A DNA stretch of 49,994 nucleotides from CAYQTL01 sp964420405 (GTDB lineage: Bacteria > Acidobacteriota > Thermoanaerobaculia > Thermoanaerobaculales > Sulfomarinibacteraceae). The stretch spans positions 1 to 49,994 of the forward strand of contig CAYQTL010000028.1 in assembly GCA_964420405.1 (NCBI GenBank). Direction: 5' to 3'. Positions 34,770 to 42,912 of the stretch are shown here, one piece after another (the first letter of the stretch is position 1; every line of letters starts with the position of its first letter). Below the pieces are notes generated by a model. The model made no database searches, was not told the origin of the DNA, and worked only from the letters and a program-made list of their open reading frames with translations. The translations under genes and the position numbers were made by a program.

Positions 34770-34853
34770 GCCGGGGATTCAACCCCCTCCCTACAGGGAA
34801 ACCCACGGCCTCGCAGATCGGATCGCGATCGAGACGAGATCGTGATCCCGACG
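34770..34853. repeat. GTAGGG-type palindrome next to a CCGATC-type core (copy O)
   Basis: GGGGATTCAACCCCCTCCCT followed by ACAGGG is, on the minus strand, a GTAGGG element like that at 45622. Next to it (34816-34853) are GATCGGATCGCGATCGAGAC and GAGATCGTGATCCCGACGG, related to the core of copy D. It fills the convergent gap between sufT and the DegV fusion gene. Confidence 0.6.
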
Positions 34854-34866
34854 GACTACCGCGCGC

Positions 34867-36708
34867 TCAGACCGACAGCAGCTCGAGCTCGTCGTCGGTG
34901 GGCTGGAACAGGCCGATGCCGACGGCGCCCGGGCCCGCGTTGCAGGTGACCGCCGGACCGATCGGGTGCTGCTGCAGCTCGGCGACCCGGAACGACCGCT
35001 CCACCAGCCCTCGTAGCGCCGCCGCCTGGGCCGGCTCGGAGGCGTGCACCACCGTCGCGAGCACCGGACGGTCCGGCTCGACGTCGGCCGCGGCCAGCTC
35101 GAGCATCCGCCGGTGGGCCGCTTCGACGCCGATCACCGTGTCCACCGGTTCGAGGCCGCCCTCCACCAGCTTGAGGACCCAGCGGGTCCCGGCCGCAGGC
35201 CGGCCGCCGGCCGGCGTCGGGCGCAGGCTCTGCCCCCGTCGGAGGAACTCCAGGGTCGTCACCGTCAGCAGCGTCGTGAACCGGCGGCCGATGCTCTCGA
35301 CCCGCCTGGCGGTCTCCTCCAGGCTCGCACCGCCCTTCAGCAGCCGCGTCGCGAGCACCGCCATCATCCCGAGAGGGCCCGAGCACTGCCCCGAGTCGAG
35401 GATGCGAATCCTGGGCTCGGCCTGCACCTGGCGCTCGCGCCGCAGCGCCCGCAGCTCGTCGAGCCCGTCCTCGGCCGCTGCGCGGGCGTTGTCGTAGCTG
35501 CCCGACAGCCGCGAGGAGCACAGCACCGCCAGCACGTCGCCGGTGGGCACCACCCGGCGGTACACCGACAGGAACTCGCCGCGGGTCGCCGGGTTGGTCA
35601 CCGGCAGCTCGCCGCCACGGCCGATCCGCCGGTGGAACTCGTCCGGCGAGATGTCGATGCCGTCCATGAACACCTCGGAGCCGAACACGATCGACACCGG
35701 CACGATCTCGACGCCGTGGCGGCGGGCGTCGAGCACCGACAGGTCGGCGGTGGAGTCGGTCAGCACGTGCACCCGGCCGGCCGGCTCGACGAGCGACAGG
35801 ATCTCGAGGGCGTGCAGCCGGTGGATCGCCTCGAGCACCTCGCGGTCGCTGGCGGGCACCCGGTCGACGAGCTCCGCCAGGGTGGTCACCTGCTGGACCG
35901 ACGCCATGACCTGCCGCTCCACCGGGGAGAACTCGAGCTGGAAGAACCGGTCGCCGAGCTGGACCCGCGGCCGGGCGTCGAGGGACGGCAGCTCCTGCAG
36001 CGCCTCGTGGGTCGCGACCCGCTCCTCGACCGCTTCCAGCACCAGGCTGCCGGCGTCAGCCGCGATCGAGTCCCGGTCCCCCGGATCGTCGTCGGTCAGC
36101 GACCAGGCGGAGGACTGCAGCCCGGCGAGCCGGTGGAACGCCTTGCGTCCCTCGATCGACCCGTACCAGGCGTCGACCACCCGGCCGTCGGCCAGCCACA
36201 GCCCGGCGGGAACGCTCGACGCGATCTCGAGCCGGCCGCGCACCCGGTGACGCTCGAGCGCCTGGACGAGGTCGCCGAAGGAGGTCCGCGCGAGGTCGCC
36301 GTGGAGCACCGCGCCTCCCGCGGAGAACTCGCCGCGAAGATCCGCGGCCAGCAGGATCCGGCGGAGGAAGTCGATCAGACCGTCGTCCGCGATCTGCTCA
36401 GCGGGGACGACGTACACCCCCTCGGGCAGCTCGCCGGGGACGTCGTCGGAGCGCTCGGCGACCACCAGGATCGGCGGGATCTCGAGCCCGGTGACGGCGA
36501 GCCGCGTCCGCAGCTCGACTCCCGGCAGCCCGGGCAGGCGGCTGTGGGTCACCACCACGTCGGGGTCGGATCCGACCGACGTCCGGAGGACCTCCTCGCC
36601 GTTGGAGGCCGACAGGACGGTGATCCCCGCGCCTTGCAGAGCGAGCGCGAGCCGCCGCCGCTCGTCCGCCGACGGGTGGGCGATGACCACCGTGGTCGTC
36701 AGGTCCAT
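34867..36708 (-). CDS. Degenerate receiver - DUF4388 - DegV fusion protein
   Basis: A 613-residue protein. Residues 1-125 form a receiver fold in which the phospho-acceptor position reads His55 (VVVTHSRLPGLPG) and the acidic pair is absent. A DUF4388 domain follows (about 130-250: GDLARTSFGDLVQALERHRV, GRLEIA), then a helix-turn-helix-like segment (about 270-325), then a full DegV domain (about 335-613: VHVLTDSTADLS, VPVSIVFGSEVFMDGI, SSRLSGSYDNAR, TLEFLRRGQ). DegV proteins bind fatty acids, so a lipid-responsive signalling role is possible. The ATG at 36708 has GGGAGG 10 bases upstream. A CATAAT -10 box lies 50 bases upstream. Convergent with sufT. Confidence 0.82.
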   Translation of the reverse strand: MDLTTTVVIAHPSADERRRLALALQGAGITVLSASNGEEVLRTSVGSDPDVVVTHSRLPGLPGVELRTRLAVTGLEIPPILVVAERSDDVPGELPEGVYVVPAEQIADDGLIDFLRRILLAADLRGEFSAGGAVLHGDLARTSFGDLVQALERHRVRGRLEIASSVPAGLWLADGRVVDAWYGSIEGRKAFHRLAGLQSSAWSLTDDDPGDRDSIAADAGSLVLEAVEERVATHEALQELPSLDARPRVQLGDRFFQLEFSPVERQVMASVQQVTTLAELVDRVPASDREVLEAIHRLHALEILSLVEPAGRVHVLTDSTADLSVLDARRHGVEIVPVSIVFGSEVFMDGIDISPDEFHRRIGRGGELPVTNPATRGEFLSVYRRVVPTGDVLAVLCSSRLSGSYDNARAAAEDGLDELRALRRERQVQAEPRIRILDSGQCSGPLGMMAVLATRLLKGGASLEETARRVESIGRRFTTLLTVTTLEFLRRGQSLRPTPAGGRPAAGTRWVLKLVEGGLEPVDTVIGVEAAHRRMLELAAADVEPDRPVLATVVHASEPAQAAALRGLVERSFRVAELQQHPIGPAVTCNAGPGAVGIGLFQPTDDELELLSV

Positions 36709-36758
36709 CTCGCCTCGACCTCCCGGGCGCCGCCCGCGACGACGGCGCACTCGACCGG

Positions 36759-36764
36759 ATTATG
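36759..36764 (-). promoter_or_regulatory. -10 box of the DegV fusion gene
   Basis: CATAAT on the minus strand, 5 of 6 to consensus, about 50 bases before the ATG. The -35 region is not recognisable. Confidence 0.35.
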
Positions 36765-36850
36765 CCCCATCCGACCACGAAGCGGGAGGACCCGAGGCGC
36801 TCGGCCGCCGACCGCCGCCGGCGGCCGCGGACGAGGTGACGACCGCCGGG

Positions 36851-37696
36851 TCACTTGCCGCCACCGCCGGACAGCGCCGACGACAGGATCTCGAAGAACG
36901 GGCCCGAGCCCGGCAGGTTCTGGCCGCCGTCGACCACCAGCACCGTTCCTGTGACGTAGGCGGCGAGCGGCGACGCCAGGAACGCGACGGCGTTGCCGAT
37001 ATCGTCGACCGTCCCGTACCGACCCAACGGGATCGCCGAGCGCAGCTTCTCGTGGACGCCGCCCTCGGCAGGCGCCAGCCGCCGCATCCCCTCGGTCCCC
37101 TCGATCGGACCCGGCGCGACGGAGTTGCAGCGGATGCCGAACCGCCCCCACTCGAGGGCGAGGTTGCGCATCAGGTTGTCGATGCCTGCCTTGGCGGCGC
37201 CCACATGGGCCTGGAACGCGTACGGCACGAACGCCTGGCCGGCGGAGATGAAGACCACCGATCCCCGCGTCTGCCTGAGCTGCTCGAACGCCGCCCGACA
37301 GGCGTGGAAGGAGCCCACCAGGTCGATGTCGACCACCGACCGGAAGCCGTTGGAGCTCAGCGACTCCGCCGGGCAGGGGAAGTTGCCGGCGGCGCCGCAG
37401 ACCAGCACCCCGACCGGTCCGAGCCGCTCCTCGGTGACCGCCATCGCCGCCTCGAGTGCGCCGAGGTCGCGCACGTCGGCGGTCTCCGCCACCACCTTCG
37501 CGCCGAGCGCCTCGAGCTCGGCGGCGGCGGCGTCCAGCTTCTCCCTGGTGCGTCCGCAGATCGCCAGGTCGGCGCCGAGGGCGGCGAAGGTCCTGGCAAT
37601 GCCGAGGTTGATGCCGCTGCCGCCGCCGGTGACGAACACCGTCGTGTCGCGGAACAGGTCGTCGGGCAGGAGCCGGGTCGCGTCAGGGGTGGCCAT
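36851..37696 (-). CDS. SDR family oxidoreductase, 2,4-dienoyl-CoA reductase-like
   Basis: A 281-residue short-chain dehydrogenase. The cofactor motif VFVTGGGSGINLGIARTFA, CGAAGNFPCPAESLSSNGFR and the C-terminal CNSVAPGPIEGTEGMRRL closely follow mammalian-type (non-flavin) 2,4-dienoyl-CoA reductases. The usual SDR YxxxK is HVGAAK, which is also normal for that subfamily. It probably uses NADPH to reduce dienoyl-CoA during unsaturated fatty-acid beta-oxidation. The ATG at 37696 follows GCCGGAGG. It fits with the acyl-CoA metabolism genes elsewhere in the window, though not in their operon. Confidence 0.88.
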   Translation of the reverse strand: MATPDATRLLPDDLFRDTTVFVTGGGSGINLGIARTFAALGADLAICGRTREKLDAAAAELEALGAKVVAETADVRDLGALEAAMAVTEERLGPVGVLVCGAAGNFPCPAESLSSNGFRSVVDIDLVGSFHACRAAFEQLRQTRGSVVFISAGQAFVPYAFQAHVGAAKAGIDNLMRNLALEWGRFGIRCNSVAPGPIEGTEGMRRLAPAEGGVHEKLRSAIPLGRYGTVDDIGNAVAFLASPLAAYVTGTVLVVDGGQNLPGSGPFFEILSSALSGGGGK

Positions 37697-37798
37697 GGGT
37701 GCCTCCGGCAATCGGGATCCGGGACAGAGGACCCGAGGGGAAGGCCGAGAATTCCCGGCCGTATCGGGATCCGGCCTCTCTTGCTACCATCCGCGCAC

Positions 37799-39262
37799 AT
37801 GGTCACGGGACTCGGATGGCTCGCCGCGACCTCGGTGGTCCTGCTGCTGCTGGGTCGCCTGCCCCGTTTCGCGGTGCTGCGGCGGCTGACGTTGTGGCTC
37901 GCCGCGACCGGCCTGACGGCCGTGGCTTCGGCCGTCCTCGAGCGAGCCGCTCCCGCGTCCCGATGGCTCCAGTGGACCGAGATCGCGCTCGTCTTCGCTC
38001 TCACCTTCCTGGTCGCGAGGGTCGTGCTGGTGGTGCTCGAGTGGGCGCTCGAGCACCGTGTCCAGAGCGGCCTGCCGCACCTCGCGCGACAGGTGATCGC
38101 GCTCGTGGTGTACCTCGCCGCCGCGACGATCCTGCTGCAGCACGTGGTGGGCTTCCCCGTCGGCACCGTCGTCGCCACCTCGGCCGTGATCTCGATCGTC
38201 ATCGGCCTCGCCCTCCAGCAGACCCTCGGCAATCTCTTCGCCGGGCTCGGCCTCGCCTGGGAAGGCCGGCTCGAGACCGGAACCTGGCTGCTGTTCGAGG
38301 ACCAGCTCGTGCGGGTCGAGGAGCTCGGATGGCGGTCGCTGACGCTGCGGACCCGACTCGGCGAGCGCCTGATCGTGCCCAACGCCACCGTCGCCGAGTC
38401 GCGGCTGCGCCTGCTCGGCCTCGGCCGCGGTCCAGTCGCAGTGCCGATCCGGGTCGGCGTGGCCTACGGCGTCCCGCCCGACCTGGCGAAGCAGGTGCTG
38501 CTGGAGGTCGCCACCGGGATGCCGGACGTCCTGCCGCGGCCGGCGCCGAAGATCCTCGTCGTCGAGTGGGCCGACAGCGCCGTCGTCTACGAGTGCCGGC
38601 TGTGGACCCAGCGTCACCAGCTGCGCAACGAAATCGTCGACACCTTCCTGACCAACGCCCACGCCGCCCTCGCACGGTCCGGCATGGAGATCCCGTTCCC
38701 CCAGCGGACCGTGCACTTCGCCGCCGCGACGTCGGACCCGGACACCCTCCGCCGGCGGACCTCGGCCTTCGAGCGCTCGACGCTCTTCGCCGGCCTGCCG
38801 GAGAACGCCGCCCGGTCGCTGGCGGAGCGGTCCAGGCTGCGACGTTTCGCCCCCGGCGAGCCGGTGGTCCGCGAGGGCGAGGAGTCCCGCGCCCTGTACG
38901 TCGTCGCCGCCGGCTCGGCGGTCGTCGAGCGCGGCGGAACCGGGATCGGCGCCGTCGCCGAAGGCGAGGTGTTCGGCGAGATGGCATTCCTCACCGGCGA
39001 GCCGCGGACCGCCACGGTCCGCGCGGACGGCCCCCTGGAGGTCGCCGAGGTGGACGCCGGCGCCCTGCGCGCGGTGCTCGAGGACCACCCCGAGCTGGTC
39101 GACGAGCTGGCGGGGAGGATGTCCTCACGCCAGGCCGCCCTGCACTCGGCCGGCAGGTCCGAGACCGACGACCCCCCACGCCGCGGCCTGTTCGGCATCC
39201 TGCGGTCGAACCTCATGCGCCTCGTCGGCATGGGCGGCGACGAGAGCGGCGCGCCGACCTGA
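37799..39262 (+). CDS. MscS-family channel fused to a cyclic-nucleotide-binding domain
   Basis: A 487-residue membrane protein. Four hydrophobic helices (about 1-135) include the MscS pore/beta region VISIVIGLALQQTLGNLFAG, followed by the MscS cytoplasmic domain (LRTRLGERLIVPNATVAESR, to about 320). A cNMP-binding domain (about 330-450) has the phosphate-binding cassette VFGEMAFLTGEPRTATV with its arginine intact. Such MscS-CNBD proteins are known as cyclic-nucleotide-gated, poorly mechanosensitive channels. There is no Shine-Dalgarno; TACCAT lies 8 bases before the ATG, so the message may be leaderless. It is divergent from the SDR gene. Confidence 0.88.
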   Translation: MVTGLGWLAATSVVLLLLGRLPRFAVLRRLTLWLAATGLTAVASAVLERAAPASRWLQWTEIALVFALTFLVARVVLVVLEWALEHRVQSGLPHLARQVIALVVYLAAATILLQHVVGFPVGTVVATSAVISIVIGLALQQTLGNLFAGLGLAWEGRLETGTWLLFEDQLVRVEELGWRSLTLRTRLGERLIVPNATVAESRLRLLGLGRGPVAVPIRVGVAYGVPPDLAKQVLLEVATGMPDVLPRPAPKILVVEWADSAVVYECRLWTQRHQLRNEIVDTFLTNAHAALARSGMEIPFPQRTVHFAAATSDPDTLRRRTSAFERSTLFAGLPENAARSLAERSRLRRFAPGEPVVREGEESRALYVVAAGSAVVERGGTGIGAVAEGEVFGEMAFLTGEPRTATVRADGPLEVAEVDAGALRAVLEDHPELVDELAGRMSSRQAALHSAGRSETDDPPRRGLFGILRSNLMRLVGMGGDESGAPT

Positions 39263-39268
39263 GCCGCC

Positions 39269-39296
39269 CTCCGATCCCGATCCCGCCGAGATGGTG
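39269..39296 (+). repeat. CCGATC-type intergenic element, copy I
   Basis: Begins 7 bases after the channel-gene stop: CTCCGATCCCGATCCCGCCG then AGATGGT, sharing the CCGCCGAGATGGT core with copy J. Confidence 0.8.
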
Positions 39297-39447
39297 AGTC
39301 GGAGCCGTCCGAACGGTCCGTCTCGCCCTGGAGGCCACCGTTCGCGAGCGCGATGGCGGCAGGTGACGCCGCCGCGCTCGGGAGTCGGGACGACGTTGCC
39401 AAACCCGTCGCCGGAACATACTGTCAGAGTCGAAGGAGGTGGCTCGG

Positions 39448-39633
39448 ATGCGCGCGATCGAGACCGTCACCATCCAGTGCCCGCACTGCTTCGAGCGCTT
39501 CGAGGTCCAGCTCGAGGCGGACGTCGACGGCCGGATGGTGTGCGACTGCGAGATCTGCTGCGCGTCCCTCGAGCTCGACGTCCGTCACGACGGCGACCGG
39601 ACGCTGGTGACGGTCGCGCCCGCGGAGGGCTGA
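39448..39633 (+). CDS. CPXCG-motif cysteine-rich small protein
   Basis: A 61-residue protein with IQCPHCFERFEV and VCDCEICCASLEL, the two cysteine clusters of the CPXCG family of small zinc-binding proteins of unknown role. The first cluster is CPHCF, so the final Gly is Phe. ATG at 39448 has AAGGAGG with 8-base spacing, which decides this start over the GTG at 39439. A possible promoter with TTGCCA at 39396 precedes it. It lies alone between repeat copies I and J. Confidence 0.85.
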   Translation: MRAIETVTIQCPHCFERFEVQLEADVDGRMVCDCEICCASLELDVRHDGDRTLVTVAPAEG

Positions 39634-39662
39634 GGGAACGTTCGCAGTGCGCGGCACCGGCT

Positions 39663-39911
39663 CCCGTGCCCCGATCCCTTCCCGATCCGGATCCCGATCC
39701 CGATCCCGATCCCGCCGAGATGGTCCCGCGTCCGCGTCCGAAGCAGAGATGACGGCTCGGCACTCCGGTCGCCCGGCGCGAAGCCGACGCTGATCCCTGC
39801 CGCTGTCCGTGATCCCTGCCGCTGCCGCTGACCCTGTTCCCCGCCGCTGTCCCCGTTGCTGCAGCGGTGGGCACCGACGCACGGACGCGGACGGCACGGA
39901 CGCGGGGGCGC
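39663..39911 (+). repeat. CCGATC-type intergenic element, copy J (long)
   Basis: The longest copy, starting about 28 bases after the CPXCG stop: GATCCGGATCCCGATCCCGA and further GATCCC units to the CCGCCGAGATGGT core. GTCCGC units, GATCCCTGCCGCTGTCCGT repeats and GGACGCGGACGGCACGGACG follow. It fills the convergent gap before epmB; no gene was found there. Confidence 0.85.
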
Positions 39912-39925
39912 CCACCCCGCAGGGA

Positions 39926-40945
39926 TCACAGCGCCGGCATCACCGGCACTTTCGCCGGAAGCCCGGCGACCTCCCGCACCAGCCGCGGCACGAGGTAGCC
40001 CGAACGGCGTGCGGCGACCTCGCCGGCGAGCCGCGCCGCCCGCTCCTCGCCGACACCGTAGTGGGCCGCCCCGGTCACCGGGTCCATCAGGTGCAGGTAG
40101 TACGGTAGTGCGCCCACCGCGAAAAGCCGCTCGCTGAGCTCGCACAGCACGTCGGCCGAGTCGTTGACGCCGGCCAGCAGCACGCTCTGGTTGAGCAGGG
40201 TCGCGCCCCACCGGCGGAGCACCGCAGCCGCCCGCGCGACGTCGCCGTCGACCTCGGCGGGATGGTTGGCGTGCAGCACCACCACCGCCCGCCGTCCGAG
40301 CGGCTCGAGCCAGCGCGCGAGACCGTCGTCGACCCGCTCCGGCAGCACGACCGGGACCCGGGTGTGGATCCGGATCCGCCGCAGGTGGTGGATCCCGGCC
40401 AGCCGACCCACCAGCTCACCGAGAGGCCCGTCGGGCACCGTCAGCGGGTCGCCGCCCGACAGGATCACCTCCTCGAGCGACCCGTCCGCCGCCACCTCGT
40501 CGACCGCCGCCCGCCACCTGTCGCCGAGCCCCGACGCCTCGCCGTAGGGAAAGTGGCGCCGGAAGCAGTAGCGACAGTGGACCGCGCACGCGCCGGTCAC
40601 CACAAGCAGCGCCCTGCCCCGGTACTTGGTCACCAGGCCCGACCTGGCGGCGACCCGCAGCTCGCCGACCGGGTCCGGCCCCCAGCCCGGGACCTCCCGG
40701 TTCTCGGCGGCCAGCGGCAGCACCTGGCGCAGCAGCGGGTCGTGCGGGTCGCCTCGGCGCATCCGCGCCGCGAAGCCCCGTGGTACCCTGACCGTGAACC
40801 GCGCGGCCTCGCCGCAGGTCGACACCCCCGCCGACTCCGGCGTCAGCTCGAGCATCTCGAGCAGCGTCTCCACGTCGGTCACGGCGTCGGCCAGCAGCCT
40901 CCGCCACAGGCCCTCGGGCCACGGTCGGGCGGGATCCCGTTCCAC
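39926..40945 (-). CDS. epmB: EF-P beta-lysylation enzyme EpmB (lysine 2,3-aminomutase family)
   Basis: A 339-residue radical-SAM protein. The cluster motif ACAVHCRYCFRRHFPY (CX3CX2C), LEEVILSGGDPLTVPD, RIRIHTRVPVVLPERV and TLLNQSVLLAGVNDS match EpmB/YjeK, which converts alpha-lysine to (R)-beta-lysine for EF-P modification. It starts 61 bases from the divergent efp gene, which supports this role over catabolic lysine aminomutase. The start is taken as the GTG at 40945; no clear Shine-Dalgarno is present and a GTG at 40963 is an alternative. Length matches E. coli EpmB. Confidence 0.93.
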   Translation of the reverse strand: MERDPARPWPEGLWRRLLADAVTDVETLLEMLELTPESAGVSTCGEAARFTVRVPRGFAARMRRGDPHDPLLRQVLPLAAENREVPGWGPDPVGELRVAARSGLVTKYRGRALLVVTGACAVHCRYCFRRHFPYGEASGLGDRWRAAVDEVAADGSLEEVILSGGDPLTVPDGPLGELVGRLAGIHHLRRIRIHTRVPVVLPERVDDGLARWLEPLGRRAVVVLHANHPAEVDGDVARAAAVLRRWGATLLNQSVLLAGVNDSADVLCELSERLFAVGALPYYLHLMDPVTGAAHYGVGEERAARLAGEVAARRSGYLVPRLVREVAGLPAKVPVMPAL

Positions 40946-40968
40946 GACCGCCGAGTCTCGCACTCGGC

Positions 40969-40974
40969 TATGAT
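40969..40974 (+). promoter_or_regulatory. -10 box of efp
   Basis: TATGAT (5 of 6 to TATAAT), about 30 bases upstream of the efp ATG, in the short efp/epmB divergent region. No clear -35 was seen. Confidence 0.5.
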
Positions 40975-41005
40975 CGACGCAACCTGAGCCAAGGAGAACC
41001 ACGCG

Positions 41006-41569
41006 ATGCCTTCGTACAACATGAACCAGGTCAAGGTGGGCCTCAAGATCCTGGTGGACGGGTCGCCCTGCATCATCACCGACGCCGACTTCGTCAAGCC
41101 GGGCAAGGGCCAGGCGTTCACCCGCATCAAGTACAAGAACCTGCTCAGCGGGCGGGTCAACGAGACGACCATGAAGTCGTCCGACTCGGTGGAGGGCGCG
41201 GACATCGTCGACACCGAGATGCAGTACCTCTACAACGACGGCTCGATGTGGTACTTCATGGACCAGACCACATTCGAGCAGCTCGCCGCGCCGGACGACG
41301 TCGTCGGTGACGCGAAGCAGTGGTTGCGGGAGAACGACGTCTGCGCGCTGACGCTGTTCGACGGCAACCCGATCGTGGTCACGCCGCCGAACTTCGTCGA
41401 GCTCGAGATCACCGAGACCGACCCTGGCGTCCGCGGCGACACGTCGTCCGGGGGCAACAAGCCGGCGACGCTGGAGACCGGCGCCGTGGTCAGGGTGCCA
41501 CTGTTCGTCCAGCAGGGCGAGCGGATCAAGGTCGACACCCGCACCGGCGAGTACGTCTCCCGCGCGTGA
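41006..41569 (+). CDS. efp: Translation elongation factor P
   Basis: A 187-residue EF-P that relieves ribosome stalling at polyproline. Domain I carries the modification loop VKPGKGQAFTR with Lys34, the same position that is beta-lysylated in E. coli. The OB-fold domains follow (TLFDGNPIVVTPPNFVELEI, and the C-terminal GERIKVDTRTGEYVSRA signature). AAGGAG precedes the ATG at 41006. With epmB and epmA flanking it, the Lys34 beta-lysylation pathway is encoded locally; the hydroxylase EpmC is absent from the window. Confidence 0.97.
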   Translation: MPSYNMNQVKVGLKILVDGSPCIITDADFVKPGKGQAFTRIKYKNLLSGRVNETTMKSSDSVEGADIVDTEMQYLYNDGSMWYFMDQTTFEQLAAPDDVVGDAKQWLRENDVCALTLFDGNPIVVTPPNFVELEITETDPGVRGDTSSGGNKPATLETGAVVRVPLFVQQGERIKVDTRTGEYVSRA

Positions 41570-41578
41570 CCGACCCGG

Positions 41579-41612
41579 CTCCCGTTCCCGATCCCGATCC
41601 CGTTCCCGATGG
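41579..41612 (+). repeat. CCGATC-type intergenic element, copy K
   Basis: Begins 10 bases after the efp stop: CTCCCGTTCCCGATCCCGAT, CCCGTTCCCGATGGCGG. It ends in the CCCGATGGCGG core also found in copies B, L and N. Confidence 0.8.
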
Positions 41613-41641
41613 CGGCCGCAGGCGGCGAGCGTGGTCGACGA

Positions 41642-41847
41642 TTCAACCACAGAGACACGGAGATACAGAAACCGTCTCTGGAGCTCGGACGCCGTGCATC
41701 TCTCCGGGAGGTAGAACCATCATCCGGTCGCGAGTGGTTTCTCAGCTCGATCGGAACAGGCCGCCGGGCAGGGCCTGCCGTACCGGCACCACGGGAGTAG
41801 AGCCCTGCACCGCTTCTTCGCGTGCTTTGCGTTTTCGCGGTTCAAAC
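41642..41847. repeat. ACCACAGAGACAC / CGCGGTTCAA bounded element
   Basis: An approximately 200-base element with inverted ends TTCAACC (41642) and GGTTCAA (41838). The left side reads CCACAGAGACACGGAGATAC and the right side CTTCTTCGCGTGCTTTGCGT then TTTCGCGGTTCAA. Both are lower in GC than the surroundings and repetitive. Together with copy K it accounts for the 310-base efp-epmA gap; no gene is supported. Confidence 0.7.
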
Positions 41848-41879
41848 AGCCGGCACTCCGATGTCCTCCGGGCCGACCC

Positions 41880-42866
41880 ATGAGCGACGGGCGGTCCGTG
41901 GCCGGTGACTGGCACCCGACGGCGCCGATCGAGAGCCTCCGCCTGCGGGCCGACGTCCTGGCGACGATCCGCGGGTTCTTCGCCGCCCGCGGCGTGCTCG
42001 AGGTCGAGACGCCGCTCGCCTCACGCGCCACCGTCACCGACCTGCACCTGCACAGCCTCGAGACCGCCGCCACGGTGCCGGGCGAGGGCCGCGTCCCGTT
42101 GTACCTGCAGACCTCCCCCGAGTTCGCGATGAAGCGGCTGCTGGCCGCGGGCTCCGGGCCGATCTTCCAGCTCTGCAAGGCGTTCCGCGACGCCGAGGCG
42201 GGCCGCCGGCACAACCCCGAGTTCACCATCCTCGAGTGGTACCGGCCCGGCTTCGACCACCACCGGCTGATGGACGAGATGGACGGGCTGCTCGGCGCGG
42301 TCCTCGGCGCCGCGCCGGCGGTACGCGTCACCTACGGCGAGGCGTTCGTCCGCCACGCCGGCCTCGACCCCCACCGCGCCTCGGTTGCCGAGCTGGCGGA
42401 CCGGCTCCACGCCCTCGACGCCGCGCCTTCGGACCTCGTCGGCCTCACGCGCGACGACCTCCTCGACCTGCTGCGTGACGCCGCCGTCGAGCCGCACCTC
42501 GGCCGCGGCCGGCCGACCTTCGTCCACGACTGGCCCGCCTCCCAGGCCGCCCTCGCCCGGGTCCGGCCCGGCGACCCGCCGCTCGCCGAGCGGTTCGAGG
42601 TCTACGTCGAGGGCGTCGAGCTCGCCAACGGCTTCCACGAGCTCGCCGACGCCGACGAGCAGCGCCGCCGGTTCGAGCGCGATCTGCAGGCGCGCCGCGC
42701 CCGCGGCCTGCCGACACCCCCGATCGACGAGCGCCTCCTCGCCGCCCTCGCCCACGGCCTGCCCGACTGCTCAGGCGTCGCCCTCGGCGTCGACCGCCTC
42801 GTCATGCTCCGGGCCGGCGCCGACCGCCTCCCCGACGTCCTCGCCTTCCCCGTCGACCGCGCCTGA
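41880..42866 (+). CDS. epmA: EF-P--(R)-beta-lysine ligase EpmA
   Basis: A 328-residue class-II lysyl-tRNA-synthetase paralogue lacking the anticodon-binding domain (YjeA/PoxA/GenX). FAARGVLEVETPLASRATV, LYLQTSPEFAMKRLL, FQLCKAFRDAEAGRRHNPEF, TILEWYRPGFDHHRLM and the C-terminal CSGVALGVDRLVMLRAGA are all present. It ligates beta-lysine to Lys34 of EF-P. The ATG at 41880 has no clear Shine-Dalgarno. It lies in the same orientation as efp, separated by 310 bases of repeat DNA, so it may have its own promoter. Confidence 0.95.
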   Translation: MSDGRSVAGDWHPTAPIESLRLRADVLATIRGFFAARGVLEVETPLASRATVTDLHLHSLETAATVPGEGRVPLYLQTSPEFAMKRLLAAGSGPIFQLCKAFRDAEAGRRHNPEFTILEWYRPGFDHHRLMDEMDGLLGAVLGAAPAVRVTYGEAFVRHAGLDPHRASVAELADRLHALDAAPSDLVGLTRDDLLDLLRDAAVEPHLGRGRPTFVHDWPASQAALARVRPGDPPLAERFEVYVEGVELANGFHELADADEQRRRFERDLQARRARGLPTPPIDERLLAALAHGLPDCSGVALGVDRLVMLRAGADRLPDVLAFPVDRA

Positions 42867-42912
42867 ACAGCCTCGTCCTGATCCAGGAGGAGCTGCTCGT
42901 GGAGGCAGAGAT

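Noticed and set aside
39663..39911. Possible CRISPR array because of short regular repeats
   Set aside because: Units are six bases, contiguous and degenerate, with no unique spacers and no cas genes nearby.
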